From positions 496,001-560,000 of the forward strand of contig NC_015964.1 of NCBI RefSeq assembly GCF_000210895.1: DNA of 64,000 nucleotides. The letters are read 5' to 3'. Position numbers and translations under genes: made by a program. Position 1 is the first letter of the stretch. Every line of letters begins with the position of its first letter. Source of the stretch: Haemophilus parainfluenzae T3T1. Its GTDB lineage: Bacteria; Pseudomonadota; Gammaproteobacteria; Enterobacterales; Pasteurellaceae. The notes under the pieces were generated by a model. That model saw only the letters and a list, made by a program, of their open reading frames with translations, made no database searches and had not been told where the DNA came from. Below are positions 7,908 through 15,430 of the stretch, in pieces.

Positions 7908-8669
7908 ATGAAAAAAACCTTACTTTGCCTGTGTCTCTTTTCTTCTGCCGCTTACGCTAACCAATGTGAAATCATTGATACAGAATTAGCAGCAAGTTAT
8001 TCAGAGATGAAAACCTACGGCAGCTATAACGAAAACAATGAAGAAAAATACCAGTCTTCAGAAAAACGTTTTAAAGAGGCGTTAGCCAAAATTGAAAATT
8101 TAGAAGGCAAATTCTGCGATTGGGAAAAAGCACCTAAAGCGGGGGTTGGCGTGCTCACGTCAAAAGACAATAAGCTTCAGATTCTGACTTGGGATTGGCA
8201 ATCTGGCGGCACAATGCACGAATATGGCAGCATTTGGCGTTATCAGTTACCTAACGGCACTTGGAAAACGGAATTTAATGAGTTAGGCTCTGATATAACC
8301 AGCCTAACAGCCCCTAAATTGAATGAAAAACCTTACTATTTTATAGAAACTGCTGACATCTACAGTCAATGCCATCATGCACTCGCAGCGAAATTTTATC
8401 AAATTACGGAAAAAGGTTTAGAAGAAGCCAATCTGATTCAAGGCAAAGCACCGACTTCTAATATTGGTGTATCGTATATCTCATATACGAATAATGATTT
8501 ACCAAAATCGAATGCCTATTTTGATTACGACTTGAAAAATAACCGCTTTAGCTTCCCTCTTGTACATGAATTTGAAGAGACCTGTGGTAACGGGAAAATG
8601 ACCTCTGAACGCATTTATTATCGTTTTGATGGCAAACACTTTGTAAAAGAGAAAAAGACTAAAAAATAG
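7908..8669 (+). CDS. Exported protein of unknown function
   Basis: I do not recognise this 253-residue protein. It starts with signal peptide MKKTLLCLCLFSSAAYA and mature NQCEIIDTELAASYSEMK, with a helical segment near residues 40-65 (KRFKEALAKIENLEGKFCDW) and then a probable beta-rich part. Five cysteines (including the pair in QCHH and ETCGNG) lie in the mature part. I chose the ATG at 7908, behind AAAAAGGA and the signal peptide; an in-frame ATG at 7854 overlaps the previous gene. It ends the four-gene run of exported proteins. Confidence 0.68.
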   Translation: MKKTLLCLCLFSSAAYANQCEIIDTELAASYSEMKTYGSYNENNEEKYQSSEKRFKEALAKIENLEGKFCDWEKAPKAGVGVLTSKDNKLQILTWDWQSGGTMHEYGSIWRYQLPNGTWKTEFNELGSDITSLTAPKLNEKPYYFIETADIYSQCHHALAAKFYQITEKGLEEANLIQGKAPTSNIGVSYISYTNNDLPKSNAYFDYDLKNNRFSFPLVHEFEETCGNGKMTSERIYYRFDGKHFVKEKKTKK

Positions 8670-8692
8670 ATCTATTCCTGTACTCACATAAA

Positions 8693-8728
8693 AAAGGGGG
8701 CAAATTCTTATCAAACTTATCCCCCTTT
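8693..8728 (+). terminator. Possible terminator after the exported-protein cluster
   Basis: An 8-bp stem AAAGGGGG / CCCCCTTT encloses a 20-base loop and is followed by only AAGTAAAT, with no T-run beyond the stem. It separates the exported-protein genes from the yeaK-like gene; the stem ends 12 bases before that gene's ATG and could also influence its translation. Confidence 0.4.
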
Positions 8729-8740
8729 AAGTAAATAGTC

Positions 8741-9229
8741 ATGTCTGTAAAAACATTTGAAAAATTGACCGCACTTTTAGATGAACATCAAGCACACTAC
8801 CGTGTGGTTGAGCATCCGGCTGCGGGAAAATCAGAGGAAGTGGCTAAAATTCGTGGTACAGAATTAGGGCAAGGGGCAAAAGCGCTAGTATGCAAAGTGA
8901 AAGGAAATGGCGTAAAACAAGCTGTGTTAGTTATATTGCCGGCCGATCAACAATCTGATTTGAGTAAGGTAGCGGCCTATTTAGGCGGCACGAAAGCCTC
9001 GCTTGCTAGTCCAGTAGAAGTAGACGCCCTAACTGACTGTGTATTTGGTGCAATTCCGCCTTTTAGCTTTCATCCTGATTTGTTGCTAATTGCTGATCCT
9101 AGCTTACTGTCTCGTTATGATGAATTAGCATTTAATGCAGGCACCTTGGAGCGCTCTATTATCCTTAACACACAAGATTATGCCTCAATCGTTCAGCCCA
9201 CATTAGTGGATGTAATAAAAACCGAATAG
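8741..9229 (+). CDS. yeaK: YbaK/ProX-domain aminoacyl-tRNA deacylase, YeaK-like
   Basis: Trans-editing enzyme that hydrolyses mischarged aminoacyl-tRNAs. The 162-residue protein follows E. coli YeaK along its length: HYRVVEHPAAGKSEEVAKIRGTELGQGAKALVCKVKG, LPADQQSDLSKVA, and VFGAIPPFSFHPDLLLIADP. The invariant Lys of the YbaK fold is the one in GAKALVCK. The domain is complete; E. coli YeaK is only slightly longer at its N terminus. No strong ribosome binding site is visible. An uptake word lies in the first codons (ACCGCACTTTT). It is a single gene behind a hairpin. Confidence 0.85.
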   Translation: MSVKTFEKLTALLDEHQAHYRVVEHPAAGKSEEVAKIRGTELGQGAKALVCKVKGNGVKQAVLVILPADQQSDLSKVAAYLGGTKASLASPVEVDALTDCVFGAIPPFSFHPDLLLIADPSLLSRYDELAFNAGTLERSIILNTQDYASIVQPTLVDVIKTE

Positions 9230-9296
9230 AGAAAAGATTGGTTGTCTTTCATTTGATTGATACAATGCTTCCGTTTTTCTATTAATTGGACATCTC

Positions 9297-9698
9297 ATGA
9301 AAAAATATCTTAAAGCATTTATTCTTTTTCCGTTGATTATTCAAATTATTGGCACTGTTGCCTTAACATTCTCGAATAATGATACTGAGCAAATTCAGAG
9401 CTCAGTGCTTTCTGTCTTTATTGTGGCTGCAGTGCCGACTTTTCTCATTACGCTGTGGGCGGCATTTCACCGTTATGCAAGCTACAACGTAAAAGCTATT
9501 GCATTAATTGCAGGATTAATCGGATTTAGTTACACAGTCGTGGCAGGATTCTTTTATGCCACACTAGTTAATGACATGGGATTTGGCGAATGGTTACGCG
9601 CAGGAGGATTAGAAATTACCTGCTTAATGGCCGCAGGTTTGGCACTTTATTCTGTCATGGTACTACCGCTCTTGTTACCGAAAGAACGCCCACTATAA
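9297..9698 (+). CDS. Four-helix membrane protein, unknown function
   Basis: Protein of 133 residues with four predicted membrane spans: ILFPLIIQIIGTVALTF, VLSVFIVAAVPTFLITLWAAF, AIALIAGLIGFSYTVVAGFF and LMAAGLALYSVMVLPLLL. I recognise no family. Its stop codon overlaps the end of the convergent tusB gene by six bases, so both 3' ends share DNA and no room remains for separate terminators. Confidence 0.6.
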   Translation: MKKYLKAFILFPLIIQIIGTVALTFSNNDTEQIQSSVLSVFIVAAVPTFLITLWAAFHRYASYNVKAIALIAGLIGFSYTVVAGFFYATLVNDMGFGEWLRAGGLEITCLMAAGLALYSVMVLPLLLPKERPL

Positions 9699-9980
9699 GG
9701 CGATTTGAGGCGAATATTGAGCAGTTAAATCCACCAAATCTGTTAATGAAATTGACCGCACTTGATTGTTTTCTGGCAAAAGTGCGGTTAAATTTCGGGC
9801 TAAAACATCCTGTTCCAACATAAAACATTGCCCTTTGCATTGGGTAAACATTTCCCCGTACTTTACCGCTAGCAACACGCCATCTTGCCATAAAACCACC
9901 GCATCATTTTCCGTGATTTCAGTCAAATAACATTGAATGTCTGTCTCAGAATAATGAGCTAGAGAAAAGGTATAAAGCAT
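9693..9980 (-). CDS. tusB: Sulfurtransferase complex subunit TusB
   Basis: Smallest subunit (95 residues) of the cytoplasmic TusBCD complex, which relays sulfur from TusA to TusE and MnmA for 2-thiolation of wobble uridine 34 in tRNA-Lys, -Glu and -Gln. The protein starts MLYTFSLAHYSE and shows ENDAVVLWQDGVLLA, the DsrH-type core. It is the last gene of the yheO-tusD-tusC-tusB unit, eight bases after tusC. An uptake-word pair (near 9756 and 9779) lies within the gene, and the stop overlaps the convergent membrane-protein gene. Confidence 0.88.
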   Translation of the reverse strand: MLYTFSLAHYSETDIQCYLTEITENDAVVLWQDGVLLAVKYGEMFTQCKGQCFMLEQDVLARNLTALLPENNQVRSISLTDLVDLTAQYSPQIAL

Positions 9981-9988
9981 AATATTCC

Positions 9989-10348
9989 TTAAAACGTAAA
10001 CACTTTTTCTGCTTGGCTAAGTTTATTGATCAGCGAAGTGCGGTCAATTTTTTCAGCAGAAATAATGAGTTGTTCTGTTTGCAAATTGTATTGGTCGAGT
10101 GAAGTGGCACAGACAAAGCGCTGTTCAATATCGTATAAATCTAATAATTTAAAGGTACGAATAAAATCTTTTTGTAACAATAACTCAGAATTTTGCCCAT
10201 CGAGTAAATTTAATACGCCATCATCGATAAAAAAGACACCGATTTCCTCTTCATCACAAAATGCTGTCGCAGCAAGCAAAGCATCTAAACCTTCACGAGA
10301 AATCGCGTTTCCATGCGGTGCGGTACGAAATAAGAATGCCAGCTTCAT
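9989..10348 (-). CDS. tusC: Sulfurtransferase complex subunit TusC
   Basis: DsrF-type subunit (119 residues) of TusBCD. Recognised from KLAFLFRTAPHGNAISREGLDALLAATAF and IGVFFIDDGVLNLLDGQ. It carries no catalytic Cys of its own in the known complex; TusD does. The start overlaps tusD by four bases (ATGA arrangement), so the two are translationally coupled and made in equal amounts, as expected for a hexameric complex. Confidence 0.92.
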   Translation of the reverse strand: MKLAFLFRTAPHGNAISREGLDALLAATAFCDEEEIGVFFIDDGVLNLLDGQNSELLLQKDFIRTFKLLDLYDIEQRFVCATSLDQYNLQTEQLIISAEKIDRTSLINKLSQAEKVFTF

Positions 10349-10725
10349 AACGTCACCACCCGATCTGCTTTTAATGCCATCGCCATAAACTCGCCTAAGC
10401 CTGTAATCTCAAAACCTTCTGCCAAATTGGTTTTATCAGTCTCTTTTGCCGTAAGTGCATCCACCACACCACGACGTTGTGAAGCGGCTACACATAAATG
10501 CAAAGGAATATGATGTTGCGCTGAAAAGGCTTGCCAAGCTTGCGTGAGATTAAATTCATCATTGGCAGGATAAACCAAGCCATTGCCATTACTCACACCG
10601 TCTTGGAAAAAGAAAATTTGGCTAATGGCATGCCCTTTTTCGAGTAACGCTTGGGCGAATTGATAGGCAAGAAAAGCCCCTTGTTTTCCATAAACAGGAC
10701 TTTTCACGGCGAAAACATAGTTCAT
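10345..10725 (-). CDS. tusD: Sulfurtransferase complex subunit TusD
   Basis: Catalytic sulfur-carrying subunit (126 residues) of TusBCD. It starts MNYVFAVKSPVYGKQGAFLAYQFAQALLEKGH and contains IFFFQDGVSNGNG. The persulfide-bearing cysteine corresponds to the one in LHLCVAASQRRGVV, about residue 78. Its ATG shares one base with the end of the yheO-like gene, so it is translated from the same message. Confidence 0.93.
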   Translation of the reverse strand: MNYVFAVKSPVYGKQGAFLAYQFAQALLEKGHAISQIFFFQDGVSNGNGLVYPANDEFNLTQAWQAFSAQHHIPLHLCVAASQRRGVVDALTAKETDKTNLAEGFEITGLGEFMAMALKADRVVTL

Positions 10726-11390
10726 TACTCTTGCTCTTGTTTGATTTGACGAATATATAAATACACGGTGTGGCGAGAAATCGCTAGGCGATCAGCCACT
10801 AAATTGATGGCATCTTTAATATCAAAAATGCCTTTTTCGTAAAGTGAAACTACAATTTGACGGTTCTTATTGTTATTCGAAACCGAGCGATCTGCATTTA
10901 CTTCTTCAATGGTTTTTTCTACCGTTTGTGCCACCAATTCTTCCACTGAACTTGCAAAATTGACGGAAGAGGTTTCATTTTGCTCCTGCGTTGGCATAAA
11001 GGCCTGCATAAATTGAGAGACCGGCACATCCAAATTAATATTGATACAAAGTAAACCAATAATGCGCTGTTTACCATTTCGAATCGCAATGGTGACAGAC
11101 TTCATCAACACATTACCTTTCGCACGCGTAAAATAAGGCTTAGACACACTTTCACTTTGCATATTACGCAAAGATTTCAAGGCTAAATCCGTAATCGGAG
11201 AACCCACTTGGCGATTGGTATTATGCCCGTTGGCGATACAAATGGCGGAATGCTCAATATCTTCCAAAGAGTGTAAGACGATTTCACAATGCTCGCCAAT
11301 CAACGCGCTCACGCCATCAACTACCGCTTTATAGGAAATCAGAATGGTACGATCTTCATCGGTGAAAGGTTGTCTATCGGTTAATATCAT
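10725..11390 (-). CDS. yheO: YheO-type transcriptional regulator (PAS-like sensor plus HTH)
   Basis: DNA-binding protein of 221 residues. The N-terminal two thirds form the YheO/PAS-like sensor (LISYKAVVDGVSALIGEHCEIVLHSLEDIEHSAICIANGHNTNR; GSPITDLAL; a KGN...IGLLCINI stretch), and the C terminus is a helix-turn-helix of the DauR/YheO type (IKDAINLVADRLAISRHTVYLYIRQI). The ligand is unknown. It leads the tusDCB genes, as in enteric bacteria and H. influenzae, so it may regulate them, but this is unproven. A terminator separates it from fkpA upstream. Confidence 0.85.
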   Translation of the reverse strand: MILTDRQPFTDEDRTILISYKAVVDGVSALIGEHCEIVLHSLEDIEHSAICIANGHNTNRQVGSPITDLALKSLRNMQSESVSKPYFTRAKGNVLMKSVTIAIRNGKQRIIGLLCININLDVPVSQFMQAFMPTQEQNETSSVNFASSVEELVAQTVEKTIEEVNADRSVSNNNKNRQIVVSLYEKGIFDIKDAINLVADRLAISRHTVYLYIRQIKQEQE

Positions 11391-11414
11391 TTTTCAAATC
11401 TGGTAGGGAAAATG

Positions 11415-11438
11415 ACCGCACTTTGGACAAAGTGCGGT
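11415..11438 (-). terminator. Terminator of fkpA made of two inverted uptake words
   Basis: ACCGCACTTT, a 4-base loop GGAC and AAAGTGCGGT form a perfect 10-bp stem; read on the minus strand it follows the fkpA stop and continues CATTTT. It uses a facing pair of uptake sequences as a hairpin. Confidence 0.85.
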
Positions 11439-11449
11439 TGAATTAAGGA

Positions 11450-12172
11450 TTATTTTTTAGGGTTAACGTCTAATACTTCAACTTCGAAGTAAAGTGTTGC
11501 ATCAGGTGGAATTGAATCGCCTGCACCTTGTTTGCCATAAGCTAATTCAGGTGGAATCACTAATTCGATTTTACCGCCTTTCTTCACTAACTGAAGACCT
11601 TCAGTCCAACCTTTAATCACTTGGTTTAATTTAAACTCGACCGGTTGACCACGTTCAACAGAGCTATCAAATACTTTACCATCTGGTAATTTACCGGTGT
11701 AATGTACTTTTACAGTATCTGTTGCTTTAATTGCATCACCTTTACCTGCTTCAGTGATTTTGTAAAGTAAACCATCTTTGGTACTTTTCACGCCGTCTTT
11801 TTTCGCAAATTCAGCGCGGTATTTATCACCTTCTTCTTTTGCGGCTTTCGCTTGTTGTTCTACTTTTGCTTTCGCTGCAGACACTAATTGCTCTTGAATG
11901 CCATCTAAGGTTTGTTGAATTTTTTCGTCTTTACGAACATCAACTTTACCTTCTAATGCATCTTTTAAGCCATCTAAAATACGCGCATTGTCGTATTGAA
12001 TCACTTCTTTTTGAGCATCCACTAAATCTTTTACTTGGTTACCCATTAATGCACCTACAGCATAAGACGCATCACTTGCGCTTGGCGCTGCTTTATCTTC
12101 TGCAAAAACAGAACCTGAAACGACCGCACTTACCATAAGTGCAGCAAGAGAAAGCTTTTGAATTTTCAACAT
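11450..12172 (-). CDS. fkpA: FkpA-type periplasmic peptidyl-prolyl isomerase and chaperone
   Basis: Folding helper of the periplasm, 240 residues. A Sec signal peptide (MLKIQKLSLAALMVSAVVSGSVFA) is followed by the helical dimerisation domain (ASYAVGALMGNQVKDLV, about residues 36-135) and a complete FKBP domain (KVHYTGKLPDGKVFDSS, QVIKGWTEGLQLVKKGGKIELVIPPELAYG, SIPPDATLYFEVEVLDV). It is about 30 residues shorter than E. coli FkpA. It stands between slyX (divergent) and yheO. Members of this family belong to the sigma-E regulon in E. coli; I saw no convincing sigma-E promoter in the 94-base gap upstream. Confidence 0.92.
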   Translation of the reverse strand: MLKIQKLSLAALMVSAVVSGSVFAEDKAAPSASDASYAVGALMGNQVKDLVDAQKEVIQYDNARILDGLKDALEGKVDVRKDEKIQQTLDGIQEQLVSAAKAKVEQQAKAAKEEGDKYRAEFAKKDGVKSTKDGLLYKITEAGKGDAIKATDTVKVHYTGKLPDGKVFDSSVERGQPVEFKLNQVIKGWTEGLQLVKKGGKIELVIPPELAYGKQGAGDSIPPDATLYFEVEVLDVNPKK

Positions 12173-12266
12173 TTTGCTTGATCCTTTATAATAGAAACGG
12201 AATAGCGAATAGGTTAGATCGGATTGACCAAATTCACAACATTTTTTTAAAAATTAGAGAAATTTT

Positions 12267-12488
12267 ATGCAAAATCAACAAATTTTAGAAGATCGCATTG
12301 CTGAACTTGAAATGAAAATTGCGTTTCAAGAACAACTTTTAGACGAGCTAAACCAAGCATTAGTTCAACAACAGTTTGATATGGATAAAATTCAACTTCA
12401 ACTCCGCTATCTCGCCAGCAAATTAAAAGATATGCAACCTTCTAATATTGCCAGCCAAGCAGAAGAAACGCCGCCTCCGCATTATTAA
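12267..12488 (+). CDS. slyX: SlyX family coiled-coil protein
   Basis: Small acidic coiled-coil protein, 73 residues: [50 protein letters not shown] with heptad spacing, then a short tail ending PPPHY, the SlyX hallmark. Function is not established. It is divergent from fkpA, the same arrangement as in H. influenzae and enterics. Confidence 0.93.
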   Translation: MQNQQILEDRIAELEMKIAFQEQLLDELNQALVQQQFDMDKIQLQLRYLASKLKDMQPSNIASQAEETPPPHY

Positions 12489-12518
12489 AATGTAATAAAA
12501 CCATATTTTATCTAAATG

Positions 12519-12534
12519 CGTGATCTTCATCACA
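12519..12534 (+). promoter_or_regulatory. CRP-like site upstream of the Pot-type ABC operon
   Basis: CGTGA-TCTTCA-TCACA matches the CRP consensus TGTGA-N6-TCACA at nine of ten bases. Its centre is about 100 bases before the ATPase gene, consistent with cAMP-CRP activation in poor carbon supply. Confidence 0.65.
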
Positions 12535-12590
12535 AATTCATAAAAAATATTTTTATTTTATTGAAAAAATAACCAAGTGTTTTATGGTTA

Positions 12591-12618
12591 CCTCTATAGT
12601 TGTATAGCCAAATAGAGG
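12591..12618 (+). promoter_or_regulatory. Hairpin covering the ribosome binding site of the ABC operon
   Basis: CCTCTAT (12591-12597) can pair with ATAGAGG (12612-12618), a 7-bp stem with a 14-base loop. The 3' arm contains AGAGG, the ribosome binding site of the ATPase gene that starts at 12627. If the transcript begins upstream of 12591 the hairpin would limit translation. The stem is short, so this is tentative. Confidence 0.35.
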
Positions 12619-12626
12619 ATGTAAAA

Positions 12627-13697
12627 ATGGCAAAGTTAGAAATAAAAAATATTACAAAAAAATTTGGTGACTTTTACGCAGCAAATAATATTACTTTTAC
12701 CGCTGAAGAAGGCGAGTTTGTCACCTTATTAGGACCAAGTGGCTGTGGTAAAACCTCCTTATTAAAATTAATCGCTGGATTTCATGTGGCTGACGAAGGT
12801 GAAATCCTTATCGGAGGAAAAAATGTTAACAATGTTCCTCCAGAAAAACGCAATACAGCCATGTGTTTCCAATCTTATGCCCTTTTCCCTCACCTCAACG
12901 TTTCTCACAATATTTGCTATGGTTTAAAGCAACGTAAAATTGATATTGAAGAACAAAAACAGCGTTTAGATCTCGCATTGAAGCAAATGGATTTAGAATT
13001 TCATAAATTGAAATTACCTAATGAGCTTTCTGGAGGTCAACAACAGCGTGTCGCATTAGCCAGAGCCATGGTCACTCGTCCAGATGTAATTTTATTTGAT
13101 GAACCGCTTTCCAACTTAGATGCCAAATTACGCGAAAGTGTACGTTTTGAAATTAAGCAACTCTCAAAACAATATAATTTAACTAGTATTTATGTGACTC
13201 ACGATCAGGCTGAAGCCCTAACTATGTCAGATAAAATCATCGTGTTAAATAAGGGCTCTATTGAGCAAATTGGCTCTCCTCAAGATATTTATCATCATCC
13301 TAAAAACCGCTTTGTGGCAGATTTTATTGGCATTGCCAATATCACGGAAGCTAATGTGAAAAACATTGGTGATAACCTTTATGCTGTTAGTTCTATTTTT
13401 GGCGATTTCACCGTATTTTCTGAGAAAAAACCGGAATCAGAACGAATTTATATTTGCTTTCGACCAGAAGACATTGAATTGTTACCAAACGCACAAACGG
13501 AAGCGGAAAACCAAATTACAGTAGATATCATCAACACCGCTTTTATGGGCAATATCACGGAAGTGCAAGGAGTCATTAAGCGTAATGATGAAGAGAAAAA
13601 ATTACGCCTGCAACTAACAAAATGCCCGAATTTGAGCGATAAACTCACCTTTACGGTTCCCCGCCATGCGATTAAATTCTTGGAGTCCGTAAAATGA
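12627..13697 (+). CDS. Pot/Afu-type ABC transporter, ATP-binding subunit
   Basis: ATPase of 356 residues for the importer encoded by the next three genes. Walker A is GPSGCGKTS near residue 36, the Q-loop lies in MCFQSYALF, the signature is LSGGQQQRVALARAM, Walker B is VILFDEPLSNLDA, and the His switch is in VTHDQAEAL. The last 120 residues form a TOBE-like regulatory domain (RPEDIELLP). ATG 12627 was chosen because AGAGGATG precedes it; an in-frame ATG at 12600 lacks one. The family imports polyamines, ferric iron, thiamine, phosphonates or sugars; substrate is not evident. Confidence 0.88.
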   Translation: MAKLEIKNITKKFGDFYAANNITFTAEEGEFVTLLGPSGCGKTSLLKLIAGFHVADEGEILIGGKNVNNVPPEKRNTAMCFQSYALFPHLNVSHNICYGLKQRKIDIEEQKQRLDLALKQMDLEFHKLKLPNELSGGQQQRVALARAMVTRPDVILFDEPLSNLDAKLRESVRFEIKQLSKQYNLTSIYVTHDQAEALTMSDKIIVLNKGSIEQIGSPQDIYHHPKNRFVADFIGIANITEANVKNIGDNLYAVSSIFGDFTVFSEKKPESERIYICFRPEDIELLPNAQTEAENQITVDIINTAFMGNITEVQGVIKRNDEEKKLRLQLTKCPNLSDKLTFTVPRHAIKFLESVK

Positions 13698-14563
13698 AAA
13701 GTCTCAAAAATGATGTAAAAGCATGGTTATTGCTATGCAGCGGTTTAGGTACGATCCTATTTTTAATGGGGTCCACATTCTACATTGTCGTCTCTCAAAG
13801 CCTTGGTTTATACAGTATGGGCGGGGAAGAAAGTCAATTTAGTTTGGAATATTGGCAAGCCGTATTAAATAGTCCTGTATTCCAAAATTCGTATATTTAT
13901 TCCGTAAAAGTGTCTTTATTAGGGGCCATTTTATCCATCATCGTGGCTTATCCCATTGCTATGTGGTTGCGTAAAAAATTACCAGCCAAAGTAACCATTA
14001 TCACCATTTTACGAGCGCCTATGTTGGTGCCAGGATTAGTTGCAGCCTTCTTGTTCGTCAATATGATCTCTTACCACGGCATTCTTAATGAGGTATTTGT
14101 TTATTTAGGTATTTGGGACGAGCCAAAAACCTTACAAAATGACGAATTTGGCTGGGGGGTAGTGATTTTACAAATGTGGAAAAACATTCCCTTTGCTTTA
14201 ATTCTTATTGGTGGAGCAGTCAATTCACTGAAAACTGATTTATTAGATGCGGCAGCTAATTTAGGTTCGAGCCCTTGGCAACGTTTTCGTTATGTGATCT
14301 TCCCACTAACCTTAGGTGCGGTACAAGTTTCCTTTATTTTAATATTTATCGGCGCACTCGGTGATTTCGCCTTTTATAGTATTGCAGGTCCTCGTAGTAC
14401 CTATTCTTTAGCACGTTTAATGCAAATGTCTGCCTATGAATTTGAAGAGTGGAATCAAAGTGCGGTCATGGCATTAACGATTATGTTGACCTCTGCCTTC
14501 TTCACCATCCTAGTGTCATTATTGATTAAACCATTAGCCGTCAAACGTGGAGAAGTAAAATGA
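13694..14563 (+). CDS. Pot-type ABC transporter, permease 1
   Basis: Inner-membrane permease of the PotB/CysT-like family, 289 residues, about six membrane segments. The ATPase-docking EAA loop reads LLDAAANLGSSPWQRFRYVIFPLTLG. Its ATG overlaps the ATPase stop (ATGA), so translation is coupled. With the next permease it should form the heterodimeric channel of the importer. An uptake word (AAAGTGCGGTC, near 14459) lies within the gene. Confidence 0.88.
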   Translation: MKSLKNDVKAWLLLCSGLGTILFLMGSTFYIVVSQSLGLYSMGGEESQFSLEYWQAVLNSPVFQNSYIYSVKVSLLGAILSIIVAYPIAMWLRKKLPAKVTIITILRAPMLVPGLVAAFLFVNMISYHGILNEVFVYLGIWDEPKTLQNDEFGWGVVILQMWKNIPFALILIGGAVNSLKTDLLDAAANLGSSPWQRFRYVIFPLTLGAVQVSFILIFIGALGDFAFYSIAGPRSTYSLARLMQMSAYEFEEWNQSAVMALTIMLTSAFFTILVSLLIKPLAVKRGEVK

Positions 14564-15411
14564 GCAGTTCCGCACAAATCACAACGAAAAATGGTCGATT
14601 AATCGCACGTATTTCCTTAACTTTCTTCATTCTTGCGAATTTTATTTGGTTGTTCCTACCCTTTTTAATGGCAGGTTTATGGTCATTGGTAGATCCCGCT
14701 AAACCGTGGAGTTATCCAGATATTTTCCCTCAATCATTATCTTTTGAGCGTTGGAAAATCGTCTGGGAAACCACCTCTTTACCTGAAGCAATGTTTAATA
14801 GCTATACCATTGCGCCTACGGTTTCTCTGATCACTATTTTACTCTCTCTCCCAACAGCTTATGCATTTGGACGTATGGACTTTAGAGGTAAAAAATTAGC
14901 AGAATTATTAACGCTGATTCCATTGGTTATTCCAGGCATGATTATTGCCCTATTCTTTAGCCGTATGTTATTGGATTTAAATATTAACAATCCATTCATC
15001 GGCATTGTTATTGGGCATGTTGTACTCACGTTACCTTATGCTATTCGGATTTTATCCGCGGGCTTTTCTTCTGTACCACAAGACCTCATTGATGCTAGCC
15101 GTGACTTAGGTGCATCTAAATTTACCGTTTTCAAAGACGTATATATGCCGATGTTAAAACCAAGTTTTTTAGCATCAATTATTTTCTGTTTAGTGAAAAG
15201 TATTGAAGAGTTTGCTATCGCTTTCGTTATCGGCTCACCAGACTTTATTACCGTGCCAACCATTTTATATTCTTTCCTCGGTTATTCTTTTATTCGTCCG
15301 AATGCGGCCGTTGTATCGATTATTTTGTTGGTACCAAACATTATTTTGATGATGATTATCGAAAAATTGTTGAAAGGGAATTATCTCTCTCAATCCACAG
15401 GAAAAGCATAA
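14560..15411 (+). CDS. Pot-type ABC transporter, permease 2
   Basis: Second permease, PotC-like, 283 residues, six membrane segments. The EAA loop is SVPQDLIDASRDLGASKFTVFKDVYMPMLKPS. The start overlaps the first permease by four bases (ATGA). The receptor gene begins 19 bases after its stop. No sequence feature fixes the substrate. Confidence 0.88.
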   Translation: MSSSAQITTKNGRLIARISLTFFILANFIWLFLPFLMAGLWSLVDPAKPWSYPDIFPQSLSFERWKIVWETTSLPEAMFNSYTIAPTVSLITILLSLPTAYAFGRMDFRGKKLAELLTLIPLVIPGMIIALFFSRMLLDLNINNPFIGIVIGHVVLTLPYAIRILSAGFSSVPQDLIDASRDLGASKFTVFKDVYMPMLKPSFLASIIFCLVKSIEEFAIAFVIGSPDFITVPTILYSFLGYSFIRPNAAVVSIILLVPNIILMMIIEKLLKGNYLSQSTGKA

Positions 15412-15430
15412 TTTTCACAAGGAGCACCTT

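Noticed and set aside
11401-11445. Short repeated words spread over the window as possible CRISPR or REP repeats
   Set aside because: They are the nine-base uptake word, dispersed and in both orientations, without regular spacing or spacer-like units.
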